DNA from: UBA10347 sp905182135
GTDB lineage: Bacteria > Actinomycetota > Acidimicrobiia > Acidimicrobiales > UBA10347
DNA: 64,000 bases
Direction: 5' to 3'
NCBI GenBank assembly: GCA_963925805.1
Contig: CAWUSE010000002.1
Coordinates: forward strand, 124,001-188,000
Shown: positions 43,521 through 52,549 of the stretch, piece by piece
Layout of the letters: every line of letters begins with the position of its first letter
How positions within the stretch are numbered: the stretch's first letter is position 1
The notes under the pieces: generated by a model
Database searches by the model: none
What the model was told of the DNA's origin: nothing
The model's input: the letters and a program-made list of their open reading frames with translations, nothing else
Position numbers and translations under genes: made by a program

Positions 43521-45038
43521 TCAGAAGAACGAGTCTGGATCGGCAGGACCAATTCCGGCAGGTGGTTCAGCTTCAAGACCGTCGATGGCGTATTGCTGCA
43601 ACCGTTGCTGATCCTCTGCAGAGAAAATTTCGATGGCATCGAAAATAATACGGGTGTCGCCCTGCTGGCAGGCACGAAGCGCCTTTAATCCGGCGCCAGC
43701 GTCGGGACGACCTGTGGTCAGCAATACATACGGGATGCCGGCGCACTCTGGGTCAAACTGACGGGCGGCTGCCTGCCCAAGCGACTTCCACAGCGTGGAG
43801 GTATGGCGTAAGCCGTCTCGCCCGCTGGTGAAAGAACCGGTGATGTCAAAATGCCAGACCGCCCCGTCGCTGGACTGGGCGACGAGATCAACCGCCACAC
43901 CACATTTCAGGTTCTTCTTTTTGAGGCTCAACTCGGTGAAGCCACACTCTTCGATAATGATCCGGGCAACGTCTTCGGCTTTTTGACCCTGACGTACCGC
44001 AATCGCTTGCGGGTCACTGGAAACGACATCGGTGGCATCTGGCTTGACGGCAGGCACCAACACCTTGAACCGTTCGCGCCGGCCCTGCTGGTTGACGAGT
44101 CGATCTCGTTCGACCTGAATACGTTCGTTTGAAACGTCAATGTACGACTCTTCGGTCTCACAGCCCACGTAGTTACGGCCCGAACGGACCGCGGCAATAG
44201 CGGTCGAACCCGCGCCCATATACGGGTCGAGAACCAGGTCGTCGTAATAGGTATAGAGGTCGATCAGTCGCTTCGGTAACGCTACGGGGAACGGCGCCGG
44301 GTGGCCAACACGGGTTGCACTTTCGGCCGGGATTTCCCAGACGTCTTTGGTCGCGCTCATAAACTCTTCTTTAAAGATCGAGCCGTTTGAGGGCAACCCC
44401 TGCTCGGCTCGCTTGCGAGGCGACAGTGCACGCTCGAAACGCCCCTTGCTGGCGATCACAATACGTTCGGTCAGGTCACGCAGCACCGGGTTCGACGGCT
44501 TCTGGAACGAACCCCAGGCCGTAGAACTATTCATGCCGTCGCCCTTCTTCCAAATGATCTCTCCCCGAACAAGCAACCCGAGATCTTCAAAAATGCGAAT
44601 GATGTCTGCGGCTTGCGAGCGGTACGGCTTGCGACCCAGGTTTGCGACATTGACGGCGATTCGCCCACCTGGTTCTAGCTTACGAACAGACGCTGCAAAA
44701 ATTTCGTGCATGCTCTCAAGGTGTTCTTCGTAGGCCGCAGGAACATGACCCTCACCCATCGCTGCCTCGTAGTCTTTGCCAACAAAGTAAGGCGGCGACG
44801 TGACGACCAAGGCGACGGAGTTGTCAGCAACAGAGTCATTGTTGTTCAACACGTTCTGCGCTGTTCCATGAAAGATCGCGTCTTCGAATGGCCGGTCTCC
44901 AGGCGCAACGACTGTCTCGTCTTCGGACAGAACCGGGGGGACGAACCGTGCATAGAACGCGGAGCTGTCATGGCTCTCACGTGCACCGGTGCCGAATGAA
45001 GCAGTCGTGGTGCCCCGGCGTTCTTTGTCTTCACTCAT
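43521..45038 (-). CDS. Beta-class DNA methyltransferase with C-terminal nuclease-like extension
   Basis: The ATG at 45038, preceded by GAGGAGG, gives 505 residues. Motif IV (TSPPY, 80-84) comes before motif I (DPYMGAGST, 271-279), the beta-class order; the SPPY form suits an N4-cytosine or N6-adenine enzyme. Residues 330-505 are an extra domain containing GVAVDLVAQ (380-388) and VWHFDITGSF (394-403), with a conserved-looking K at 418. The hydrophobic strand-acidic residue pattern recalls PD-(D/E)XK folds, but the Lys position is atypical. It is the first gene of a four-gene operon. It could be a type II system or a fused MTase-nuclease unit. Confidence 0.88.
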   Translation of the reverse strand: MSEDKERRGTTTASFGTGARESHDSSAFYARFVPPVLSEDETVVAPGDRPFEDAIFHGTAQNVLNNNDSVADNSVALVVTSPPYFVGKDYEAAMGEGHVPAAYEEHLESMHEIFAASVRKLEPGGRIAVNVANLGRKPYRSQAADIIRIFEDLGLLVRGEIIWKKGDGMNSSTAWGSFQKPSNPVLRDLTERIVIASKGRFERALSPRKRAEQGLPSNGSIFKEEFMSATKDVWEIPAESATRVGHPAPFPVALPKRLIDLYTYYDDLVLDPYMGAGSTAIAAVRSGRNYVGCETEESYIDVSNERIQVERDRLVNQQGRRERFKVLVPAVKPDATDVVSSDPQAIAVRQGQKAEDVARIIIEECGFTELSLKKKNLKCGVAVDLVAQSSDGAVWHFDITGSFTSGRDGLRHTSTLWKSLGQAAARQFDPECAGIPYVLLTTGRPDAGAGLKALRACQQGDTRIIFDAIEIFSAEDQQRLQQYAIDGLEAEPPAGIGPADPDSFF

Positions 45039-45178
45039 GACCGAATCGGCCTCCTCGTATGACTCTAAACGGACCATACGCCCGGGGTGCGACACTCTCA
45101 ATATCTCTTCGTTGACCGCAACGTCACCAAGACCAACGCCACTCTGCTGGCGCCAGCACCAGGCCCTAGGATCAGCTC

Positions 45179-46255
45179 GTGACCTTTACCTCAATCCCCA
45201 TAGTTGATGTCAGTACAGTGCTTGATAGCGATGACACCCCCGCCGACTTCGCTGCTGAATTCACCGACATCTGTCACCACGTCGGCTTCGCTCTCGTGAC
45301 CAACCATGGCATCTCGACAGAGCTACAGGGCGAGACCTTTGATCTGATGAAGCGTTTCTTTGAACTGCCGCTCGAGATCAAACAACTCATTGACAAGACC
45401 AACTCGCCACAGTTCCGCGGTTGGGAACCCGTCGGCGCCGAGTCGACGAACAACGCACCTGATCTGCGGGAACAAATCGATGTATGGACCGAATGGCCCG
45501 AGCACGGAACCAGCGGCCCCGATTACAACCGTCTACATGGGCCGAATCAGTGGCTTGCTGATGATGTCCTTCCTGGCCACAGGTCGATCTCGCTTCGCTG
45601 GATCGCAGCACTCGAACATCTTGCTGATCATCTGATGAGTGCATTAGCTGTGGGGCTCGGTCTGCAGAGCGACCACCTGCGCAGCTTGTTCGGCGACCAG
45701 CCCATGTCGTTGGCCAAGTTCATTCACTATCCACCTACGCCCGCTGGCGGCGCTGGTGTCAATCCACATCATGACGCTGGCTTTCTGACCATTCTGGCTC
45801 CAGGCCCCACTCCTGGCTTGCAAGTGCAGAACCCAGCTGGCGACTGGGTCGACGTCCCCGTCATTGAGAACACCTTCGTCATCAATCTCGGCGAGGTTCT
45901 GCAATCTATGACAGGCAATTATTTGGTCGCCACCCCTCACCGAGTGGTGACAGATGCCGAACGCTACTCGTCAGGTTATTTCCAAGGCCCGTCCTTGACT
46001 ACCCAACTCACCCGTCTGCCACTTGCACCCGAGTTCGCGTCCACTGTTGCAGCCAGCCCCCACCATCACGACGCTGGATTCATGCCCACACCCGACGAGG
46101 CTCAGTCCGGTACGGCTGCGATGACCAGCGAACACCGGCCCGGAACTTATGGCGAACAGCTGTGGAATTACTTCCATCGCAGCTACGGCGAGCAGATGGC
46201 ACACCACCATGGCGATCTGCTGACAACAACCAACGGAATCTCGACAGGCAATTAA
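45179..46255 (+). CDS. 2-oxoglutarate/Fe(II)-dependent dioxygenase, isopenicillin N synthase family
   Basis: A 358-residue protein from a GTG start. The N-terminal DIOX_N domain has GFALVTNHGI, and the catalytic barrel has the iron-binding triad H197, D199 and H254 in HHDAGFL and ATPHRVV. An Arg in ERYSSGYF binds 2-oxoglutarate. Members hydroxylate or oxidise small molecules. The gene is divergent from the methyltransferase operon and 50 bases before msrB. The substrate is unknown. Confidence 0.88.
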   Translation: MTFTSIPIVDVSTVLDSDDTPADFAAEFTDICHHVGFALVTNHGISTELQGETFDLMKRFFELPLEIKQLIDKTNSPQFRGWEPVGAESTNNAPDLREQIDVWTEWPEHGTSGPDYNRLHGPNQWLADDVLPGHRSISLRWIAALEHLADHLMSALAVGLGLQSDHLRSLFGDQPMSLAKFIHYPPTPAGGAGVNPHHDAGFLTILAPGPTPGLQVQNPAGDWVDVPVIENTFVINLGEVLQSMTGNYLVATPHRVVTDAERYSSGYFQGPSLTTQLTRLPLAPEFASTVAASPHHHDAGFMPTPDEAQSGTAAMTSEHRPGTYGEQLWNYFHRSYGEQMAHHHGDLLTTTNGISTGN

Positions 46256-46305
46256 CCAGAGTGGTCTGATGTGACGCCGGCTCGTAACGGCCCTACCATT
46301 GGAGC

Positions 46306-46713
46306 ATGACCGAGTACCAAGTTGACGATGCCCACCTCCGCGAACGACTGACCTCTGAGCAATACGTGGTCACCCAGCAAGCAGGGACCGAACGAGCCTT
46401 TACCGGCAAATACTGGGACACGACCGACGACGGCGTGTACCACTGCGTCGTGTGTGATGAGCCACTGTTCGTCAGCGACACCAAGTACGACGCTGGTTGC
46501 GGATGGCCCAGCTTCTACCAGGCCATCGACGAAGACAAGATCACCCGTAAGGTCGACATGACCATGGGCATGCAGCGCACAGAAACCGACTGCGCCAAGT
46601 GCGGTGCCCACCTGGGCCATGTGTTTCCCGATGGGCCTCAGCCGACAGGCGAGCGCTTCTGCATGAACTCGGCATCACTAAACCTCGAGTCCCCCGAATT
46701 CACCACCGAATAA
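46306..46713 (+). CDS. msrB: Peptide methionine-(R)-S-oxide reductase
   Basis: A 135-residue MsrB with zinc ligands C47, C50, C96 and C99 in two CxxC pairs, catalytic Cys119 in RFCMNSASL and a resolving Cys65 in AGCGWPSF. It repairs oxidised methionine in proteins. It probably has its own promoter in the 50-base gap, or reads through from the dioxygenase. Confidence 0.96.
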   Translation: MTEYQVDDAHLRERLTSEQYVVTQQAGTERAFTGKYWDTTDDGVYHCVVCDEPLFVSDTKYDAGCGWPSFYQAIDEDKITRKVDMTMGMQRTETDCAKCGAHLGHVFPDGPQPTGERFCMNSASLNLESPEFTTE

Positions 46714-46743
46714 TTTGCCAGCTAATCGCCTCGCTGGCACGCC

Positions 46744-47493
46744 TTAGCGAACGTGTGTGGCGCCGTTGATGTCAACGGTCGATCCAGTCATGTGACGAGC
46801 GAGCCCCGAAGCCAGGAAGGCGACGGTGTTGGCAACCTCCGATGGCGGCACTGCTTCTCCAAGCGGGAAACCATCGAGCGCGTCAGGGTTGGCCGCAAAG
46901 AAGCCCTCGGCCATTTCGGTCGACACCCATCCAGGATTCACGGTGTGGGCGACGATGCCGTCGTTGCCATAGCCACGGGCGATCGACCGAGTCAGCGCCA
47001 CCACAGCACCTTTCGATGCAGCGTAATGCATCATGTTCGGCTCGTCGCCGCGAGTTGCAGCGCGGCTCGCGATATTAATGATGGTTCCCTCGCCCTTGGG
47101 GATGAAGTGGGCGATGGACTTTCGACAGATGTCGGCCAACGAGAACAGATTGACCTGCATAGTGACATGCCAAGCATCGGCCCATTCCTGGTCGCTGGCG
47201 TCGATGTCAGCTTCAGGTGCAATACCTGCGTTGTTCACGACCACGTCGATTGACCCGACGGCGGCAATCGCCCGATCGAACAGATCCGAGGCCGCACCTG
47301 GTTGGGCAAGGTCTGCACAGAGAAGCACGGGGTCGTTATTGCATGAAGCGGCAACAGCTTCGGCCATGGCTGTACTGCGGCCATAGCTCATCACGACTCG
47401 GGCGCCAGCGCCATCGAGAGCCGTTGCAGCCGCAGCGCCGATGCCTCGGGATGCGCCAGTTACGAGGATGGTCTTGCCGCTGAGATCGATCAT
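46744..47493 (-). CDS. Short-chain dehydrogenase/reductase
   Basis: A 249-residue classical SDR with TGASRGIG (12-19), NNAG (87-90) and the catalytic Ser143, Tyr157 and Lys161. It resembles FabG-type 3-oxoacyl reductases, but the assignment to a substrate is not possible. The DUF1932 dehydrogenase begins 20 bases upstream on the same strand side and is probably cotranscribed. Confidence 0.9.
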   Translation of the reverse strand: MIDLSGKTILVTGASRGIGAAAATALDGAGARVVMSYGRSTAMAEAVAASCNNDPVLLCADLAQPGAASDLFDRAIAAVGSIDVVVNNAGIAPEADIDASDQEWADAWHVTMQVNLFSLADICRKSIAHFIPKGEGTIINIASRAATRGDEPNMMHYAASKGAVVALTRSIARGYGNDGIVAHTVNPGWVSTEMAEGFFAANPDALDGFPLGEAVPPSEVANTVAFLASGLARHMTGSTVDINGATHVR

Positions 47494-47513
47494 CGAGTCA
47501 CGCTAGTAGTGCT

Positions 47514-48329
47514 TTACTCGCCAGTGTTGTTGAGCATGGCAACAACCTGGTCGAGCGTGACCTGATCTGCGCTCTTGAAGTCGACCATACGCTCATAAAT
47601 CTCGTGCGCTGCTTCGGCGAAGCCAGTGGGTAATCCTGCGGCCGAGAAGGACGCCGCTATCTGTTCCATCTCGCCGGTAAAGCGCCACGCCTTCGGTGAA
47701 ACAGCTGTCGCCACAAGCTCTGAACGTTCGACCATGCCTGGCTGTGAGATGTTCCACTCGTCGACGAGTGCAACATCAACTCCTTCGGCCTGAGCGAGCG
47801 CCCTAATAGCCAGGTTCATAGCCGAACCAATCTTGGTCCAGCTTGCATATGCCATCTTCAGAGCTGAGGCTGCACCCTGGTCTTCGCCGATCACCCGGGC
47901 GTCGAACGCACTCCCGTCGTACCATGCAGCGACCTCGGCAGATCTTGATCCACTCAGGTACAGCCGAGTTGTGCCTCGCTTGTACGCAGGAGGCCCGATG
48001 ACCGAACCATCGACGAAGTGGTCGAAGCGCTCGGCGATGGCTCGCGCCGCCGCAGCGCTGATGGCATTGGCATCGACATAGAGCCCCTGAAACCCGACCT
48101 CTGCAACCGTAGATGCCAACTCGATGGCTGCACTTGGCGGGCAGATGGACACGATGGCATCAGCCTTGTCAACCATTGCATGGAGTGATCCCACGTCGAT
48201 CATGGCATGCGATTCAGCTCGCCTTCGAGTCTCGTTGCTCCGGCCGTCGCTTGCCCACAACGTAGTTGCAGAACAGTTACTGGCCAATGTCTCGCCCATA
48301 AGCCCCGGATGCAGAAAACCAACATTCAT
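47514..48329 (-). CDS. NAD(P)-binding dehydrogenase with DUF1932 domain
   Basis: The ATG at 48329 gives 271 residues; the longer open frame upstream looks non-coding. The N-terminal 6-phosphogluconate-dehydrogenase-like Rossmann domain starts NVGFLHPGLMGETLA, and the C-terminal DUF1932 domain contains LKMAYASWTKIG. It is a beta-hydroxyacid dehydrogenase relative of unknown substrate. It precedes the SDR gene by 20 bases, so the two form a likely operon. Confidence 0.85.
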   Translation of the reverse strand: MNVGFLHPGLMGETLASNCSATTLWASDGRSNETRRRAESHAMIDVGSLHAMVDKADAIVSICPPSAAIELASTVAEVGFQGLYVDANAISAAAARAIAERFDHFVDGSVIGPPAYKRGTTRLYLSGSRSAEVAAWYDGSAFDARVIGEDQGAASALKMAYASWTKIGSAMNLAIRALAQAEGVDVALVDEWNISQPGMVERSELVATAVSPKAWRFTGEMEQIAASFSAAGLPTGFAEAAHEIYERMVDFKSADQVTLDQVVAMLNNTGE

Positions 48330-48786
48330 TGCGTCAGCCTGCCACCTATCGCATAGGAAGCAGCATCGGACAAAGCTTTGCCACCCGACACTCGTCTCCG
48401 ACTGGATTGGTCCAGCCTTCCCTCCCTTAGCGAGCGCCTTGAAGACCACGCTGTCTCGATACCCGCGACGCGGCCGCTGCTCGCCAGCCAACGACTCGAC
48501 CCTCGAGCATCGTCTTCGCTCTATGGAACCGTGATGAAGAACAGATCGAGAGGTGTTTTATCCCACTACGGCCGAGTCAGGCCATCTCGTTTGATCTGCT
48601 TTAAGCCAACCTCGACGAATTCGACGGTCGCTGGAAGCACCGCAGCGAAGGCTCGGTGAAGTTCGACGATCTGCCCAACGACCGAGATCATGCCAGTCAT
48701 GGGGGAAAGACGGGCGCGGTCATCTCAGGCGAGTGCAGCGCGGACTCAGGAGCGAAGGGCCCGCGCTCTAACGTAATCGAACCGCC
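48330..48786. other. 457-base gap without a recognisable gene
   Basis: Only out-of-context open frames cross it (for example 48378-48659 plus, 93 codons, without a domain). It separates the 3' end of the dimethylformamidase-like gene from the start of the DUF1932 gene and should contain that gene's promoter. Confidence 0.4.
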
Positions 48787-50355
48787 TCACGAGCTAGAAG
48801 CACGGAAGAATCGATCCATGATGTTGGCGGTGACTTGGGAAACGAGTCGGTCATCGGCCAGGCCGAAGACCCAGTCGGTCGAGCCGATGGTCACGACCTC
48901 TCCCCCGCCCGTCCCTTGGGGCCGACAGACGACCATCACGGCATTCCCATGACGGACCTTGGCCAGGTTCTCGGGACTGGTGTCGCCGTAATAACGCTCC
49001 GCTAGGAACTCGAGGTCGCCCTGATCATTCAACGCCGAGATCGACTTGGGATACTCGCCCATGCCCAGGTTGCTCGATAACGAAAGACCAACGATCTCGT
49101 GGTCTGTCGGCATGCCATCGACGAGACGCACGACCGGAAGCTGGTACTCGTCGAGTGTGATCGGACACCCGAGGGTCTCGTAGCCAACAACCCCATGGTC
49201 ACCACCGAGCAGATCGCCATAGCGCAGCCCCGTGCCTTCGAACATCCAATGGTCATAACGAAACACGGTGAACCCACCGGTGCCGCGTGGCGTCGCCTGC
49301 CCAAAGCGATGGTAGAGGCCGAACACACTGCCAGCGCCGAGAGTGCTCCACTCGGGTCGCCCGACCAATGGGTCACACCACAAGCCTGACATCTCTTCGA
49401 CTGCATCGGTGCCTACGACAGGATCTGCGGTGTGGCCTCCGTACTTGTGGCCAATCATGTGGTCCAGGCCTGGGTTCCCCTCGTCGTCTACTAGCCGCAC
49501 CTGCCAGAACATGGTGTTCCCAGACAGCGACACATAATCACCACCGCTGCCGATATGGCGGTCGACCTGGTCTCGCGCTGTCTTGGTCCAGTACTCATCA
49601 TGTCCAATGCCGAGAACCACCTCGTAGTCAGCAAGCAGGTCAGACGTGGCGTCGAAGTCTGACGACACCGCATAGTCAAACTCGTAACCAGCGGTCTCGG
49701 CCCATTCAACGAAGCGGCGCTCGTGGGTAAACCATCCAGTTGAACCAATCGCTGGCGAGTACCCGTGTTCCATGCGGTAGGCCTGGAAGATCTCTCCGTC
49801 GGCATCGGGCTCTTCGCCGAAACGCACGGGCCGAGCCTTGCGGTCGTCGCGATCGACCTGGGGGCGATCCAGCAGACCACGAGGCCATGGCCGCTGGAAG
49901 GACACCTGGTGGCCGCCGGTGTAGAGACTGGCGCCGCCCCACGTATTGTAAGCGTTCCACGTGTTCGTGCCCAGGACTAGCAGCGCTGCTTGGCGTCGCT
50001 GGCGGGGAGCATGAACCACGAATCCAGCATGGCCAACATTGCGGCCAACAGCAGCGCCGGCTGCGGTCAGTGTCACCAGATAGAAGCCGGTCTGCCATTC
50101 GGGTTCGACATCGATCTCGAATGACACTGGCCAGTCGCAACCCGTTGCGTCGGCGTTCGTTGGTGGTTCAAAGAACGTCCCGGCGATTCCGTCAGCGGAA
50201 AAGACTTCGATGCGCTCGGCGCCCCAGCGTTCGACACGCACACCAAAGTGCGGCTGCTTGGTCGACACATGGACACCAATGCGGCCACCTGCCGCCACGC
50301 TTAGCGTCGAGCAGTACGCCTCGATCTCGTCATAGAAGGTCACGTCATTAGTCAT
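48787..50355 (-). CDS. N,N-dimethylformamidase large-subunit-like protein
   Basis: The ATG at 50355, with GAGGT seven bases before it, gives 522 residues. After an N-terminal beta-rich region (1-125), the main domain has LLVLGTNTWNAYNTWGG and VSFQRPWPRG, then DEYWTK and GNTMFWQVR. This matches the C-terminal domain of dimethylformamidase beta (DmfA2). The true enzyme hydrolyses dimethylformamide to dimethylamine and formate and needs a small alpha subunit; none is recognisable here. Many homologues act on unknown substrates, so amide hydrolase is as far as the evidence goes. Confidence 0.8.
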   Translation of the reverse strand: MTNDVTFYDEIEAYCSTLSVAAGGRIGVHVSTKQPHFGVRVERWGAERIEVFSADGIAGTFFEPPTNADATGCDWPVSFEIDVEPEWQTGFYLVTLTAAGAAVGRNVGHAGFVVHAPRQRRQAALLVLGTNTWNAYNTWGGASLYTGGHQVSFQRPWPRGLLDRPQVDRDDRKARPVRFGEEPDADGEIFQAYRMEHGYSPAIGSTGWFTHERRFVEWAETAGYEFDYAVSSDFDATSDLLADYEVVLGIGHDEYWTKTARDQVDRHIGSGGDYVSLSGNTMFWQVRLVDDEGNPGLDHMIGHKYGGHTADPVVGTDAVEEMSGLWCDPLVGRPEWSTLGAGSVFGLYHRFGQATPRGTGGFTVFRYDHWMFEGTGLRYGDLLGGDHGVVGYETLGCPITLDEYQLPVVRLVDGMPTDHEIVGLSLSSNLGMGEYPKSISALNDQGDLEFLAERYYGDTSPENLAKVRHGNAVMVVCRPQGTGGGEVVTIGSTDWVFGLADDRLVSQVTANIMDRFFRASSS

Positions 50356-50365
50356 GGTTGCTACC

Positions 50366-50632
50366 TCAGCTTGAGCTTTCCCAATCAATGGTCACATCTC
50401 GGTGTGTCTTTGAGCCCGGCAACCCGCACCGATTGTTGGCGGTGAGCGCATCGAACGCCGCATCCTGGCTGGTGCTGCGCAAGCGGCGACTGGCACCATC
50501 GGCAATGCCGACGGTTTCCTTCATAGCATTGCGAACCTCAGACCCGCCATCTCGTCCAACGTCGGCTGCCAATAGATCGAACGAATTGGTTCCATTATCG
50601 ACACCGGCATTGTTCGTAGCGACCTGCGTCAT
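50366..50632 (-). CDS. Small hypothetical protein translationally coupled to cinA
   Basis: An 88-residue acidic protein. Its ATG overlaps the cinA stop by four bases (ATGA), and its stop lies 10 bases before the dimethylformamidase-like ATG, whose ribosome site overlaps its end. No domain is recognised. The even amino-acid mix and perfect packing support a real gene. It is not a known DmfA1 small subunit by any motif I can see, but its position directly upstream of a large-subunit homologue makes that worth testing. Confidence 0.6.
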   Translation of the reverse strand: MTQVATNNAGVDNGTNSFDLLAADVGRDGGSEVRNAMKETVGIADGASRRLRSTSQDAAFDALTANNRCGLPGSKTHRDVTIDWESSS

Positions 50633-51873
50633 GTCGAGCGAGCGAGCAGCCGCTTGCGAAGCTGATTCAACACTGTGATGGTCGTAAATTCACGAGTCCG
50701 CTTGCGGTCGAACGGCCATTCCACCATCAAGACCTCGGTGACACCGTCAACATGAGTCGCCATGAAAACTGTCCCGACTTTATAGCCCCCTGCCTCGGTT
50801 GGTCCTGCGACTCCGGTAACAGCGACCGAACACTCGGCGCCAAGCACCCTGGCCGCACCCTCTGCCATAGCGGCCGCGCCTTCTTCGCTGATGGCCGGAA
50901 CCCCAGCGATTCCCAGCACATCATTCTTCACCGAGTCCGCGTACGAAACGATAGACCCCTGGAACACGTCACTCACACCTGGGTGCGACGTGATCCGCTG
51001 GCCGATCAGACCGCCGGTAAGTGACTCGGCGAGACCAAGTTTCAGACCTTGGTCACGGCACAGCCCGACCACGACGCTTTCCATAGTGTCGTCATCGGTC
51101 CCAAAGATGACTTCGTCGCCGATGATCACGCGAACGCGGGCTTCCTCATCCGCGAGTTTGATGTCTACCTCAGCCTGCGTTGTCGCCTTGGCGGTGATCC
51201 TGACCTTTAGGCCTTCGACCCCACTGGCCAGAAATGCAATCGTTGCCTCGCCTGTCTCGTCAAGCCGTTCAATCTCATTGTGCAATGCTTCGGCGAGCCC
51301 TGATTCGCTCATCCCCCAGGTACGAAGCACCCGACTAGCGATGACGGACGTGATTCCAGCCCGGGCGCTAAGGTCCGGCAACACGAAGCCATCAATCATC
51401 TGCGTCATTTCCCACGGAACACCAGGCACGGCGTAGATAACCCGATCCCCAATTGGGCAACACAGCCCGGGTGCCGTCCCCGGTTGAATCGGAATTGGCT
51501 CGCCACCAACGGGAATCTGGGCTTGCAGAAGATTGTTCTGCGGCATAGCTCGGCCACGTTGGCTAAACATGGCGCTGATCTTGTCGACCAACTCCTGGCG
51601 GGTTTCGAGTTCAACACCCATCACATCGGCAATCACGTTACGAGTGATGTCGTCCTGGGTGGGACCAAGACCGCCGCACAGGATCACCGCGTCGCTGCGA
51701 GAGAGCGCAAGCTCGATCGCGTCCTTCATTCGAGCCGCGTTGTCGCCGACCTTGGTTTGGAAATGGCTGTCGATGCCAGCCAGAGCAAGTTGCTCGCCGA
51801 TGTAGGACGAGTTGGTGTCAACAATCTGGCCCAGCAGCAACTCGGTACCAACAGCTATCACTTCACAATTCAT
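50629..51873 (-). CDS. cinA: CinA-family protein (nicotinamide-nucleotide amidase)
   Basis: A 414-residue two-domain protein. The N-terminal MoCF/COG1058 domain has VGTELLLGQIVDTNS and CGGLGPTQDDITRN. The C-terminal amidase domain has AESLTGGLIGQRIT and VTGVAGPTEAGGYKVGTVF. It salvages NMN by deamidation and may hydrolyse ADP-ribose. It lies downstream of pgsA, a common actinobacterial arrangement, with a 100-base gap. Confidence 0.95.
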   Translation of the reverse strand: MNCEVIAVGTELLLGQIVDTNSSYIGEQLALAGIDSHFQTKVGDNAARMKDAIELALSRSDAVILCGGLGPTQDDITRNVIADVMGVELETRQELVDKISAMFSQRGRAMPQNNLLQAQIPVGGEPIPIQPGTAPGLCCPIGDRVIYAVPGVPWEMTQMIDGFVLPDLSARAGITSVIASRVLRTWGMSESGLAEALHNEIERLDETGEATIAFLASGVEGLKVRITAKATTQAEVDIKLADEEARVRVIIGDEVIFGTDDDTMESVVVGLCRDQGLKLGLAESLTGGLIGQRITSHPGVSDVFQGSIVSYADSVKNDVLGIAGVPAISEEGAAAMAEGAARVLGAECSVAVTGVAGPTEAGGYKVGTVFMATHVDGVTEVLMVEWPFDRKRTREFTTITVLNQLRKRLLARST

Positions 51874-51973
51874 CGCCGTAGTTTAGCCAGTCAGGCTTTC
51901 CGCGATCACCTCGACAGACGCAACATGCTCCAGATACACGTGCGTTGTGACGTTAGATGAGCATTGAGAAGCA

Positions 51974-52549
51974 CTAGATGGTGCCAGCAGCTTGCTCGCC
52001 GTCGACAAGGTATTGAGCGCCGGTAAACACCGTGAGCGCCACGGCAAACCAGATCGCGATATCGACCACAAGTTGGTTGCCCTTGAGCACTGGCACAACG
52101 GCCAGCAGCAAGGCAGCGCCTTGAATGGTGGCCTTCCACTTAGCCAACGGCCTCGCCGGAATTGCAATGCCGCGCATGGCAAACCTGACCCGCATGGCGC
52201 TGATGACGACTTCGCGGACTGCAATAAGGACCATGGGCGCTAGGCCCAAGCGATCGACCGAGACCAGCGTGAAGCCGACGCTGAGAATAACGATCTTGTC
52301 GGCAAGAGGATCAAGAAATGCCCCGCTGCGGCTGAAACTATTGGTTGCGCGGGCAACAGTGCCATCGATCAAATCAGTGAATGCCATGAGCAAACCGACA
52401 GCGAACGCCGTCCATGATGTGCCAAGCGTTGACGAATCGTTGAGAACCATCAGGCACAGGACCGGAGTGAGAGCGATACGGCTCACCGTGATGAAATTTG
52501 CTGGTGTGGCTAATCCATACAACGGGTAGCTGCGCACGACCTGGGCCAT
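51974..52549 (-). CDS. pgsA: CDP-diacylglycerol-glycerol-3-phosphate 3-phosphatidyltransferase
   Basis: A 191-residue membrane enzyme with the CDP-alcohol phosphatidyltransferase signature D62-G63...A66-R67...G76...D80...D84 and four hydrophobic helices. It makes phosphatidylglycerol phosphate. Its start shares one base with the rimO stop (TGATG), so the two are coupled. Confidence 0.93.
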   Translation of the reverse strand: MAQVVRSYPLYGLATPANFITVSRIALTPVLCLMVLNDSSTLGTSWTAFAVGLLMAFTDLIDGTVARATNSFSRSGAFLDPLADKIVILSVGFTLVSVDRLGLAPMVLIAVREVVISAMRVRFAMRGIAIPARPLAKWKATIQGAALLLAVVPVLKGNQLVVDIAIWFAVALTVFTGAQYLVDGEQAAGTI

